Under the pieces are notes generated by a model. The model was not told the origin of the DNA. It worked only from the letters and a program-made list of their open reading frames with translations, and made no database searches. Source: Bacillota bacterium (GTDB lineage: Bacteria; Bacillota; Clostridia; DSM-8532). From it: DNA of 64,000 bases. This document shows, one piece after another, positions 55,749 through 64,000 of the stretch (its first letter is position 1; every line of letters starts with the position of its first letter). The stretch is from positions 1-64,000 of the forward strand of contig JAEZTB010000066.1 in NCBI GenBank assembly GCA_023443745.1. Direction: 5' to 3'. A program made the position numbers and the translations under genes.

Positions 55749-57065
55749 ATGAGAAGCATGAGAAAATTAGCTCTCTTTTTGGTTATTATAAGCCTCGCAA
55801 CAGGCTGCTCTTTTGCACCTTATGAAGAATCTGCTACTCCCAGGCCCACTGAAACCCAGGAGACCAATATCCCAAAATCTGTTGTTGTAGGTGTTTTTCA
55901 GTATAAGGCAGAATACAAGAAAGCCTTTGAGGAGGCTGTAAAAAAGTTTTCAGAGGAATACAGAACTGTTGCACTTAATATTGAAACAGTGGGCGAAGGA
56001 CAGGATTACGGTGCGGCTTTACGGACTAAATTCAATTCAGGCGAAGAACCAACACTTTTTAATATCAGCAGCCCTCAGGATTTCGCCGATTGGAAGCCTA
56101 AGCTTTTAGATGTATCGGATGCAGAAGCCACTAAAAATGCAATAAAGATTTTCTTAGAGCCTGTTACGCTTGAGGGAAAGGTTTATGGCCTGCCATACTA
56201 TATAGAGGGCTATGGGCTCATTTACAACAAAGAAATTTTTAAAAAAGCCCAAATTGAGCCTACCAGCATTACTTCCTTCAGCGCGCTTGAAGATACTGTT
56301 AAAAAACTTGACAAGCAAAAAAAGGAACTTGGTATAGACGCAGTTTTTGCTTTTCCAGCCAAGGAGACCGTATTAACGGGACTCCATCTTTCCAACCTAT
56401 TCATATCACCGGAGTTTGAGGGTGATGTGAATAAAACGTTTAAATCCAAAACAATAGCATTCAAGTATTCAGATGCTTTTAAAAAGATGGTGGATCTTCA
56501 AAATAAATACTCGGTTCAGCCCACTGCAGACATGGACTACGACACACAGGTCAAGAAGCTGTTTGGGACTGGTAAGGTTGCCATGATTCATCAGGGGAAT
56601 TGGGTATATACCGACATCGAGAATGTCGATAAGGACTTGGCAAAAAAGAATATAGGTATGCTGCCCTATCCGGTTGCCGAGTATAAAGAAGATGCCAGCC
56701 CCGTTGGTGTTCCCTTGTATTGGGTAATCAACAATTCCAAGCCACAAGAGGTTCAAAAGGCCGCCATGGACTTTATTAATTGGCTGTATCTTTCAGAGGC
56801 GGGCAAAAAGATAGTAGCCGAGAAATTCAAGTTTATTCCAGCCTATATGGGCTATGCTGCTGACGCAATCACAGACCCACTTGGAAAGGATATCCTGAGT
56901 CAGATCAGCGGAGAAAGAACGATTAATTGGGTATTTCAGGGCTATCCGCCCAATTGGGGCATAAAAAAACTGGGCGCGGATATCCAACTTTATGTGCAAG
57001 GCCAGCTTTCCTGGGAAGAGCTCATTAAAAATGCAAAAGCCTCCTGGACTGAAGCGAGAAAATGA
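55749..57065 (+). CDS. Orphan sugar-binding lipoprotein
   Basis: 438-residue family 1 binding protein. Signal peptide with lipobox ATGC (C20), then a Thr/Pro/Glu linker. Phrases: KVYGLPYYIEGYGLIYNKEIF, LFGTGKVAMIHQGNWVYTDIEN and VPLYWVINNSKPQEVQKAAMDF. No permease or ATPase genes adjoin it. The ATG follows AAAGGA by nine bases. It probably delivers another alpha-glucan to the MalF/MalG-type permease or acts as a sugar sensor; its place after the starch regulator supports this only by proximity. Confidence 0.83.
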   Translation: MRSMRKLALFLVIISLATGCSFAPYEESATPRPTETQETNIPKSVVVGVFQYKAEYKKAFEEAVKKFSEEYRTVALNIETVGEGQDYGAALRTKFNSGEEPTLFNISSPQDFADWKPKLLDVSDAEATKNAIKIFLEPVTLEGKVYGLPYYIEGYGLIYNKEIFKKAQIEPTSITSFSALEDTVKKLDKQKKELGIDAVFAFPAKETVLTGLHLSNLFISPEFEGDVNKTFKSKTIAFKYSDAFKKMVDLQNKYSVQPTADMDYDTQVKKLFGTGKVAMIHQGNWVYTDIENVDKDLAKKNIGMLPYPVAEYKEDASPVGVPLYWVINNSKPQEVQKAAMDFINWLYLSEAGKKIVAEKFKFIPAYMGYAADAITDPLGKDILSQISGERTINWVFQGYPPNWGIKKLGADIQLYVQGQLSWEELIKNAKASWTEARK

Positions 57066-57096
57066 ATCCTCGGGAGCTTCGCTTCCGCAAAACAAG

Positions 57097-57131
57097 AGGA
57101 CGGTTCTTTGTTTGAAACAATGAACCGTCCT
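57097..57131. terminator. Bidirectional terminator between binding protein and pckG
   Basis: Near-perfect hairpin with outer arms AGGACGGTTC/GAACCGTCCT and inner TTGTTT/AAACAA, placed between convergent genes. Confidence 0.85.
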
Positions 57132-57159
57132 CATATCATCTGTCTTAAGTCTTGATCTT

Positions 57160-58944
57160 TTAAGCTTGTAATCTCTTTTCAAGAGCAGCAAGTTGATTCT
57201 CCAATTCCTTGGGAAGACGTGATCCATAGGTCTTGTAGTGTTCCTTAATGGACTCTACTTCTTTTACCCACTCGTCCTTCTTAACCTTGAGGAGTTCAAC
57301 CATATCAGCCTCGCTCACATCAAGACCGGTTGTATCAATAGCATTAGCGGTAGGCATATAACCAATCTCGGTCTTAACTGCTTCGCCCTTACCGGATACT
57401 CTCTCGAAGATCCATTTAAGAACGCGGCTGTTTTCGCCGTAACCGGGCCAGAGCCATTTACCGTTTTCATCCTTACGGAACCAGTTAACATAGAAGATCT
57501 TAGGAAGCTTATCAGCATCGGTCTTTGTTCCGATATCCAGCCAGTGCTGCAGATAATCGTTTACATTGTAACCAATGAAAGGCAGCATAGCGAAAGGATC
57601 GCGGCGAACCTGACCGATCTTGTCGGAAATAGCGGCAGCAGTGAGCTCAGAACCCATAATGGAGCCTAAGAATACGCCGTGGTTCCAGTCAAAGCTCTCG
57701 TGAACCAAAGGAATGGTGCTGGGGCGACGTCCGCCAATGAGGATAGCGGAGATGGGTACGCCTGCAGGATCTTCCCATTCAGCAGCAATAGCGGGGCATT
57801 GGCTTGCAGGTGCTGTGAAACGGGCATTGGCATGAGCAGCAAGCTCCTTGGAATCAGGAGTCCAGTCGTTGCCCTTCCAGTCAATGAGGTGACCAGGAGC
57901 TTTATATCCAATACCTTCCCACCAAATATCTCCATCATCAGTTAAACCAACGTTGGTGAAGATGGTGTTCTTTTCGATACTGTGCATTGCATTGGGGTTA
58001 GAATCCATGGATGTACCAGGAGCCACACCAAAGAAGCCAGCCTCAGGGTTGATGGCATAGAGACGTCCATCGGCACCGTACTTCATCCATGCGATGTCAT
58101 CACCGATGGTTTCAACCTTCCATCCGGGGATGGTAGGAACGAGCATAGCCAGGTTGGTCTTACCGCAAGCGCTGGGGAATGCAGCAGCAACATATTTGAC
58201 TTCGCCTTCGGGACTTGTAAGCTTTAAGATGAGCATATGCTCAGCCAGCCAACCTTCATCACGAGCCAGAACGGAGGCGATACGAAGTGCAAAGCACTTC
58301 TTGCCCAGAAGAGCATTTCCGCCGTAACCGGAACCGTAGGACCAAATGGTTCTTTCCTCGGGGAAGTGGCTGATGTACTTTTGCTCAATGGGTGCGCATG
58401 GCCATGAGGAATCTTCCTGTCCTTCTGCTAAAGGAGCACCTATAGAGTGCAGGCAAGGTACAAACTCACCATCGCCTAATACATCGAGAACCTTCTTGCC
58501 CATACGGGTCATGATGCGCATATTAACGACAACATAAGGGCTGTCGGATAATTCCACACCGATTTTGGATATGGGGGAGCCAATAGGACCCATGGAGAAA
58601 GGAATAACATACATAGTACGTCCCTTCATGCAGCCCTTGTATAATTCCTTCATGGTCCCTTTAAGTTCATTAGGATCAATCCAGTTGTTTGTGGGGCCAG
58701 CCTCTTCCTGAGTCTTGGATGCGATGTAGGTACGGTTTTCGACGCGTGCAACGTCGGAAGGATGGCTGCGGAATAGGTAGCAACCAGGACGCTTTTCAGG
58801 ATTCAAAGGTGTTGCCATTCCAGCATCAACCATTTCTTTTAATAAACGGTCGTTTTCTTCTTGTGAACCATCACACCAATAAATTCTGTCGGGCTGGCAC
58901 AGGTCGGCGACTTCCTTAACCCATGCGTTGAGTTTTTTGTTCAT
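57160..58944 (-). CDS. pckG: Phosphoenolpyruvate carboxykinase, GTP-dependent
   Basis: 594 residues. It interconverts oxaloacetate plus GTP and PEP plus CO2 plus GDP. Recognisable are the WCDGSQEENDRLLKEMV N-domain, the P-loop region AAFPSACGKTNLAML with its reactive Cys, RRPSTIPLVHESFDWNHGVFLG and NWFRKDENGKWLWPGYGENSRVLKW. GGGAGA precedes the ATG. It is transcribed alone. In Clostridia this enzyme often makes oxaloacetate from PEP; with citrate lyase it could also drain oxaloacetate to PEP. Confidence 0.95.
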   Translation of the reverse strand: MNKKLNAWVKEVADLCQPDRIYWCDGSQEENDRLLKEMVDAGMATPLNPEKRPGCYLFRSHPSDVARVENRTYIASKTQEEAGPTNNWIDPNELKGTMKELYKGCMKGRTMYVIPFSMGPIGSPISKIGVELSDSPYVVVNMRIMTRMGKKVLDVLGDGEFVPCLHSIGAPLAEGQEDSSWPCAPIEQKYISHFPEERTIWSYGSGYGGNALLGKKCFALRIASVLARDEGWLAEHMLILKLTSPEGEVKYVAAAFPSACGKTNLAMLVPTIPGWKVETIGDDIAWMKYGADGRLYAINPEAGFFGVAPGTSMDSNPNAMHSIEKNTIFTNVGLTDDGDIWWEGIGYKAPGHLIDWKGNDWTPDSKELAAHANARFTAPASQCPAIAAEWEDPAGVPISAILIGGRRPSTIPLVHESFDWNHGVFLGSIMGSELTAAAISDKIGQVRRDPFAMLPFIGYNVNDYLQHWLDIGTKTDADKLPKIFYVNWFRKDENGKWLWPGYGENSRVLKWIFERVSGKGEAVKTEIGYMPTANAIDTTGLDVSEADMVELLKVKKDEWVKEVESIKEHYKTYGSRLPKELENQLAALEKRLQA

Positions 58945-59386
58945 GAATAATTCTCCCTTCCATTACTACTGTTTGTTCGAGATATTTAAATACTAATGAC
59001 AACTAACTTACTTGGGCCATTGTCTAATTTTCCAAAGACTAACCCAATTATACCTATTATAACTGATAGAAGTCTAATTTGAAAGAGAGTTTGTGAAAAG
59101 TTTCATAATCTTAGCTAAAAATGTTTTGATTTTAGTACATTGGAAGTACCTAAAAACTAATCGGTGACTTAAACTGCCAATTTTAATCGGATAATGAAAA
59201 TGTTTTTATATCCATACAAAATTGGCGTGCAGGATGAGATTGGCAGATTATTCAAAATTATGGCCGAGCTGAAATAAACCTAAATGAATTAGCCAATTAA
59301 AGCATTATTTGATAGATGTTTATCCTGTGTGATTTTGCATATCCTAAAAATGAAAACATACCCGTGATATAAAAGGAGGATAAAAA
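58945..59386. promoter_or_regulatory. Divergent intergenic region between pckG and the 42-residue ORF
   Basis: About 440 bp, very AT-rich. Two TATAAT-like boxes for pckG lie on the minus strand near 59055-59065, without a confident -35. I see no gene, repeat array or known riboswitch in it. Confidence 0.35.
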
Positions 59387-59515
59387 ATGTCGGAAAAAAA
59401 ACGCAAATATAATGAAAACCGCTTCCCGGATACTGACCCACCCAAGGACAATCGTGGGACACCTGTTCCAGGAACAGGGCACGATACTAAAAAGCTAAAG
59501 CAAAAAGGCGAATAA
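59387..59515 (+). CDS. 42-residue charged small protein, unknown
   Basis: A very good ribosome binding site (AAAAGGAGGAT) precedes the ATG. The protein opens with MSEKKRKYNENRFPDTDPP and ends KKLKQKGE. It is Lys-, Asp- and Pro-rich with no hydrophobic segment, so probably cytosolic and disordered. GTGCG/CGCAC (59586-59600) followed by TTTT may be its terminator. I recognise no family. Confidence 0.55.
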   Translation: MSEKKRKYNENRFPDTDPPKDNRGTPVPGTGHDTKKLKQKGE

Positions 59516-59636
59516 GTGAAACATTTGAGTGCCGGGTTGATGATCTGTCCCAAAAGAACTACAATTGTGATGTAAGCGCATCTGTGCGTTTCACGCACGT
59601 TTTACACACTCTATTGTATGGGTTGGGATAGGTTTA

Positions 59637-61748
59637 GTGAGCGATTTTTTTAATGGAATAGAAACAAAACATCATATTCATTTAAATGACCAACAGAAGG
59701 CTGCCGTTATTCATAATAAGGGTCCTGCTCTTGTTTTAGCAGGGCCGGGTTCAGGCAAAACCACTGTCATTACGGCGCGCACAGCCTTCCTCATTCAAGA
59801 GGCGGGTATTGCTCCCCACAAAATCATGACCGTAACGTTCAACAAAGCGGCTCAACTGGAAATGAAGAGCCGCTTTCATAAAATTTTTGGAGTTTCCCAT
59901 AAGGTTCTTTTTTCTACACTCCACAGCTTTTGCTATTCTGTCATCAAGGATTATGAAAGAAGGCAGGGAAAAAGGCTTAAGCTCATTGAAAGCGGTACGG
60001 GACAAACTGTCCATAGCAAGCCATATATTCTGAGAGAACTTTATAAAAGTATTAATGAGGCTGCTATCAGTGAGGATGAGCTTGAAACCCTTATTAACGA
60101 GATTGGATTTGTAAAGAACAGAATGATAAGGGATTTTGAAGGCTTAAGCCTGCAGACAAAGAATTTTCAAAACCTTTACAAAGCCTATGACGACTACAAA
60201 AAGCAAAATCTACTTATGGATTTTGATGATATGCTGACCTATTGCTATAGTATCCTTAAACGCTGTCCCGATATTCTAGGGCGATATAAAGATCAATACA
60301 GCTATTTTCAGGTTGATGAAGGTCAGGATTTGTCCCAAATCCAATTTGAAATTCTAAAAATGCTGGTAGTTTCTGAAGAAAACAATCTTTTTCTCGTTGC
60401 TGATGACGATCAAAGTATTTATGGCTTCAGAGGGGCTGAGCCTCGCCATATTCTGGAGCTTGGCAGCTATTTTAAGGAGCTCCGGCTTTTTAAGCTCGAA
60501 AACAATTACCGGTCAAGCAAAAATATTGTAGAGATCAGCAGCCAGTTCATTCGAAGCAACAAGGAGAGATTCGATAAGAGCCATAAGACCCAAAATCCTG
60601 AGCAATTCAAACCCCAATTGGTTCGTGTAAAGGATGAGCAGGAGCAGCTTGCCTTCATAACTAAGAAAGTAAAGGAGCATTTTTCTGAAAAGAGGGGCAC
60701 CAGAATTGCGGTGCTCTATCGTAATAACCTGTCTTCAGTTATCATAGTTGATCAATGCGACAGAGAAGGTATTGCCTATAAGCTTAAGCAAAACCGGATA
60801 CATTTTTTTCAGCATTGGCTTGTTCAAGATATTCTGGCATTTTTAAACTTTGCTTTAAATCCTTATGACCAGGACTCCTTTCTGAGAATCTACTTAAAAA
60901 TGAATCGCTATATTTCAAAGGCTATGGTGGAAAGCGTTTTAAACGCAGATCTGAAGCTTCCGATTCTGGAAATCATTCTAAGGGTCAATGATCTTAAGCC
61001 CTTTCAGGCTAAAAAGCTTCATGAGGTAATGGGAGAATATAAAAAACTGGCGAAAATGACACCCTTTAAGGCGCTCCTGTATATTGATGACCATTTCAAG
61101 TACTTTGCAGGTATAAAGGATTATTGCGACCATACAGGCATTTCGGCTGATTATCTCTATGATTTATTTGGTATCTTAAAATCCTTGTCCGTTCACTCAA
61201 AGACTCTGCCTGCTTACATATCACGGCTGGAGGCGCTGAATCAAATGCTTGGAGGGCATTATAGCGATACAGCAGACGATGGAGCGGAGAACCATATCAC
61301 CCTTACCACACTCCATTCAAGTAAAGGTCTTGAATATGATGTGGTCTTCATGGCGGATCTTACAAACCGGGAAATCCCTGGCGACAAAGCTTTCGGCAAA
61401 TCCGGACGAGAAAAGGATGACAGCCTGCTTGAAGAGGAACGACGCCTATTTTATGTGGGCATGACCAGAGCCAAGACATGGTTGTACCTTGTCAGCCCTG
61501 AAACCATAAACGGGCAAGCTTGTCCACGTTCTACATTTTTAAATGAAGTGGCTTCAATTCAAAATCGAGAGATAAATAACCAAATAGAAGAAGGCGTTCT
61601 TATCCACCATAAAAAGTACGGGAAGGGCGTTATCTCATCTGTCAGAAATGGAGCGGGTAATACAATGATTGAAATAGATTTTAAAGGCCTGACCCGTACT
61701 TTTGATTTGGATGTGTGTTTGGAAAATGGGATTATAACATTGATATGA
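59637..61748 (+). CDS. UvrD/Rep family DNA helicase
   Basis: 703-residue superfamily 1 3'-5' helicase. Motifs in order: GPGSGKTTVITART (Walker A), TVTFNKAAQLEMK (Ia), QVDEGQDLSQIQ (Walker B), LVADDDQSIYGFRGAEP (III), LENNYRSS (IV), LTTLHSSKGLEYDVVFMADL (V) and RRLFYVGMTRAKTWLYL (VI). The last about 50 residues (HHKKYGKGVISSVRNG) form a small Tudor-like tail as in PcrA/UvrD. The GTG start follows a weak GGATAGG. It is shorter than PcrA and probably a repair or accessory helicase; no nuclease domain is seen. Confidence 0.88.
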   Translation: MSDFFNGIETKHHIHLNDQQKAAVIHNKGPALVLAGPGSGKTTVITARTAFLIQEAGIAPHKIMTVTFNKAAQLEMKSRFHKIFGVSHKVLFSTLHSFCYSVIKDYERRQGKRLKLIESGTGQTVHSKPYILRELYKSINEAAISEDELETLINEIGFVKNRMIRDFEGLSLQTKNFQNLYKAYDDYKKQNLLMDFDDMLTYCYSILKRCPDILGRYKDQYSYFQVDEGQDLSQIQFEILKMLVVSEENNLFLVADDDQSIYGFRGAEPRHILELGSYFKELRLFKLENNYRSSKNIVEISSQFIRSNKERFDKSHKTQNPEQFKPQLVRVKDEQEQLAFITKKVKEHFSEKRGTRIAVLYRNNLSSVIIVDQCDREGIAYKLKQNRIHFFQHWLVQDILAFLNFALNPYDQDSFLRIYLKMNRYISKAMVESVLNADLKLPILEIILRVNDLKPFQAKKLHEVMGEYKKLAKMTPFKALLYIDDHFKYFAGIKDYCDHTGISADYLYDLFGILKSLSVHSKTLPAYISRLEALNQMLGGHYSDTADDGAENHITLTTLHSSKGLEYDVVFMADLTNREIPGDKAFGKSGREKDDSLLEEERRLFYVGMTRAKTWLYLVSPETINGQACPRSTFLNEVASIQNREINNQIEEGVLIHHKKYGKGVISSVRNGAGNTMIEIDFKGLTRTFDLDVCLENGIITLI

Positions 61749-61923
61749 AAATATTAATAGTAGCCGGCCAGTCTTTATTTATGATAAGCTATACTCAATA
61801 ACGAATAAAATGAAATATAAAGAAAACAAGTGAAAATAGAAGAAATGTTATGATCGAGAGTGATAATTTAATTTCAAAATCTAGATACCGCATAATGATG
61901 CTAAAATAGTCACGTGAACCGAT

Positions 61924-61967
61924 TTTACTATCCGATGAACGTATTGTATAATGTGAACATATTCACA
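61924..61967 (+). promoter_or_regulatory. Promoter and palindromic operator of the NfeD-flotillin operon
   Basis: TTTACT (61924-61929), 17 bp and TATAAT (61947-61952) are followed by TGTGAACATATTCACA (61952-61967), arms TGTGAA/TTCACA. The palindrome starts at the last base of the -10 and would cover the start point. The rest of the 255-bp gap from 61749 is AT-rich and empty. Confidence 0.65.
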
Positions 61968-62003
61968 AATTAACAGACTAAACTTATGAAAGGAGGTTTT
62001 AAT

Positions 62004-62555
62004 GTGAATCCACCGGCTTGTTATCCCGGTACAAAGGTTCCTGTTTCCAAAGTGGGTTTATTAACCGGAATCTATACAGCGACCAATGGCATTACCCTAT
62101 CCCAGGTCTGTGAAATAACAGGACTAGAAGCCAGTACGGTTCAGAATTGGATCAAGAGAGGCTATGTCAATCCGCCATCAGGCAGGAAATATTCAAAAAG
62201 CCAGGTGGCCCGGATTATTCTGATCAACATGCTCAGGGAAGCCATGATCATTGAGAAAGCCGCTAAGCTCTTGAGCTATGTAAATGGTAATCTGCTGGAC
62301 CGTTCGGATGATATCATGGATGACAGCGACATCTACCAGTGCCTCTGTGACATTCTCATCCCTCCGGACACAAACGAAAATGCAGATATTGGTATTGAGG
62401 AACTATTTAAACAAATTGAGAAGAGGCTTGAACATTTTACTGAGCCTTACCCTGGTGCAAAAGCCAGATTGGAATTGGCTCTGAAGGCAATGACATGTGC
62501 CTATGAATCAGCCAGATTCAAAAGGTATGCAAACCAGTTGGCAGAAAATACTTAG
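62004..62555 (+). CDS. DUF1836 family putative transcriptional regulator
   Basis: About 183 residues. A MerR-like helix-turn-helix (ITLSQVCEITGLEASTVQNWIKRGYVNPPSGRKYSKSQVARIILINML) precedes a helical region ending in ALKAMTCAYESARFKRYA. This matches the DUF1836 family, whose function is not established. GTG 62004 has AGGAGG seven bases upstream; the ATG at 61986 lies before that site. It is the first gene of an operon with NfeD-like and flotillin genes. It may bind the palindrome at its own promoter. Confidence 0.75.
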   Translation: MNPPACYPGTKVPVSKVGLLTGIYTATNGITLSQVCEITGLEASTVQNWIKRGYVNPPSGRKYSKSQVARIILINMLREAMIIEKAAKLLSYVNGNLLDRSDDIMDDSDIYQCLCDILIPPDTNENADIGIEELFKQIEKRLEHFTEPYPGAKARLELALKAMTCAYESARFKRYANQLAENT

Positions 62556-62569
62556 AAAGGTGGTGAATT

Positions 62570-63256
62570 ATGGACTGGTGGAATGAGTTGACGGGAATAC
62601 AGCAATTTTTTGCATCGGTTGCTATCCCGGCCACACTTGTCATGATCATTCAATTTATCTTGTTCCTGTTCGGATTCTCCCATGGTGATGGGGCAGACGG
62701 AGCTGATGCACATGCAGACCTGCATCTTCATGAAGGATGTTCTCACGGTATTTTCGAGGGCCATGCTCATGATGGGATGGATCATACCACGGGAGACGGG
62801 CATGACACCGTTGATGCAATGAGGCTCTTTACCCTGAGAAGTATCATAGCGTTCTTCTCCATAGGCGGGTGGATGGGAGTTGCCGCTGTCAGTTGGAAAA
62901 TTCCTACCCCCATGGTCTTTGTACTGGCTCTAGGATCAGGATGGCTGGCCCTTTATTTTGTAGCCTGGTCAATCCGAGCAGCGTTACGCATGCAGCAGAG
63001 CGGCAATGTCATACTTGAGAACGCTGTAGGAAAAGCCGGAGAGGTGTACATCCCCATTCCCGCTTCCAATAGCGGTTCTGGGAAAGTAAACGTCATTGTA
63101 CAGGATCGTCTCTGTGAGTTTGATGCCGTTACTGACGCAGAGCGAGAATTGAAAACCGGTGAAAACATCACGGTTACAGGAGTAGCCGCAGAAGGGGTGC
63201 TTTTGGTAGTGCCCAAGGATCCCCCTCAAGGGGTAATTATTGAAAAGGAAATTTAG
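62570..63256 (+). CDS. NfeD/YuaF-like membrane protein
   Basis: 228 residues. First helix about 13-36, then a His/Asp/Gly-rich outside loop (about 38-80, many His), two or three helices (about 85-140), and a C-terminal OB-fold-like domain (about 155-228; AVGKAGEVYIPIPASNSGSGKV, LKTGENITVTGV). This is the layout of NfeD-like partners of flotillins. GAAAGGTGG precedes the ATG, and the flotillin gene starts 12 bp after its stop. The His-rich loop could bind metal ions, which is unusual for the family. Confidence 0.8.
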   Translation: MDWWNELTGIQQFFASVAIPATLVMIIQFILFLFGFSHGDGADGADAHADLHLHEGCSHGIFEGHAHDGMDHTTGDGHDTVDAMRLFTLRSIIAFFSIGGWMGVAAVSWKIPTPMVFVLALGSGWLALYFVAWSIRAALRMQQSGNVILENAVGKAGEVYIPIPASNSGSGKVNVIVQDRLCEFDAVTDAERELKTGENITVTGVAAEGVLLVVPKDPPQGVIIEKEI

Positions 63257-63268
63257 GAGGTAAAGGCT

Positions 63269-64000
63269 ATGCCAGATTTTAATTTTATTCTCATTAGTGC
63301 TGTTGTCATACTTATTTTATCAACCTTCTTTTTTATTATCTCGAGATACAAAAGGTGTCCTTCGGACAAAATTATGGTTATTTATGGTAATGTAGGCTCG
63401 GCTAAAGATGGTTCCGCTCTTTCAGCAAAATGTATCCATGGTGGTGCCGCCTTTGTTTGGCCTGTTATCCAAGCCTATGAATATATGGATCTAACCCCTA
63501 TGTCCATCAGCGTAGACTTAAAAAATGCGTTGAGTAAACAGAATATCAGAATTGATGTTCCTTCCAGTTTTACCGTTGGTATTTCTACTGAAAACGGCGT
63601 CATGCAGAATGCCGCAGAGCGGTTACTCGGCTTGAAACTCGTTCAGATTCAGGAGCTTGCCAAGGATATTATTTTCGGACAATTGCGTTTGGTTATTGCT
63701 ACCATGGATATTGAAGAGATCAATACCGACCGTGACAAGTTCCTGGAAGCCGTATCCAGCAACGTGGAATCCGAGCTTAAGAAGATTGGTCTAAGGCTTA
63801 TCAACGTGAATGTTACAGATATTAACGATGAGTCTGGATATATTGTCGCACTGGGTAAGGAAGCTGCCGCCAAGGCCATAAATGATGCTAAACGCACTGT
63901 TGCCGAACGTGACAGAGACGGTGCCATAGGTGAAGCCAATGCAAAGCGTGATCAGAGAATTCAGGTTGCATCAGCAGACTCCGAAGCTATTAAGGGTGAA
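63269..64000 (+). CDS. floT: Flotillin (FloT/YuaG-like), partial at the window end
   Basis: First 244 codons of an open frame that runs off the window. One N-terminal helix (FILISAVVILILSTFFFIISRY) is followed by an SPFH domain (VIYGNVGSAKDG, LSKQNIRIDVPSSFTVGI, IQELAKDIIFGQLRLVIATMDIEEINTDRDKF). A coiled-coil region with the repeated Glu-Ala pattern typical of flotillins then begins (AAAKAINDAKRTVAERDRDGAIGEA). AGGAGG lies eight bases before the ATG. It scaffolds ordered membrane domains together with NfeD-like proteins. Confidence 0.9.
   Translation, partial: MPDFNFILISAVVILILSTFFFIISRYKRCPSDKIMVIYGNVGSAKDGSALSAKCIHGGAAFVWPVIQAYEYMDLTPMSISVDLKNALSKQNIRIDVPSSFTVGISTENGVMQNAAERLLGLKLVQIQELAKDIIFGQLRLVIATMDIEEINTDRDKFLEAVSSNVESELKKIGLRLINVNVTDINDESGYIVALGKEAAAKAINDAKRTVAERDRDGAIGEANAKRDQRIQVASADSEAIKGE

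Noticed and set aside
1..64000. CRISPR array, tRNA or rRNA genes
   Set aside because: No regularly spaced repeats and no recognisable tRNA or rRNA sequences were found by reading the intergenic regions.

Overview
The window looks like a chromosomal segment of a low-to-medium GC Gram-positive, anaerobic saccharolytic Clostridia member. Evidence: Firmicutes-type Shine-Dalgarno sites with many GTG/TTG starts, lipoprotein solute-binding proteins, YesM/YesN-type two-component genes, GTP-type PEP carboxykinase, citrate lyase, and a pyruvate kinase with a C-terminal PEP-utiliser domain. I cannot name the species. No rRNA, tRNA or CRISPR array is recognisable.

Layout. 1-1606: an insertion sequence of the IS1202/ISNCY type, with a second related right end directly upstream. 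1912-3333: MATE exporter. 3474-10202: YesM-like kinase, YesN-like regulator and a three-gene CUT1 sugar importer. 10215-12158: 5'-truncated topoisomerase III next to a possible IS21-type end remnant. 12265-29300: a catabolic supercluster. Its minus-strand arm encodes two permeases, a binding protein, an ADP-ribosylglycohydrolase-fold (ARH) hydrolase, an AbrB-family membrane protein and a LacI-type regulator. Its plus-strand arm encodes ribokinase, two more ARH-fold proteins and a full citrate lyase set (citD, E, F, C and a citXG fusion). 29302-33715: rhodanese lipoprotein, HU protein and an ABC-2 exporter. 33835-35691: zinc-ribbon membrane protein. 36168-41511: maltodextrin-type importer with a lipoprotein GH13 amylase. 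41634-46157: 1507-residue exported phosphodiester glycosidase/metallophosphatase. 46563-55644: pyruvate kinase, a spermidine synthase-like membrane protein, type I pullulanase, a neopullulanase-like GH13 enzyme and a second LacI-type regulator. 55749-58944: orphan binding protein and PEP carboxykinase. 59387-64000: a 42-residue ORF, a UvrD-type helicase, and a DUF1836 regulator / NfeD-like / flotillin operon that runs off the window.

How the genes work together. The starch module reads as an outside-to-inside route: surface amylase, binding proteins, MalF/MalG-type permease, cytoplasmic pullulanase and neopullulanase. LacI/cre-like operators sit just downstream of near-consensus promoters. 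None of the three CUT1 importers has an ATPase gene here, so a shared ATPase elsewhere is expected. The most unusual region is the supercluster: import genes, three ARH-fold hydrolases and ribokinase suggest use of a ribosylated or related glycosidic compound. Fusion of this set with citrate lyase in one apparent operon suggests that an acid moiety is also cleaved. Near-identical AAACCGGTTT operators at both promoters tie the two arms into one probable regulon. The substrate is inference.
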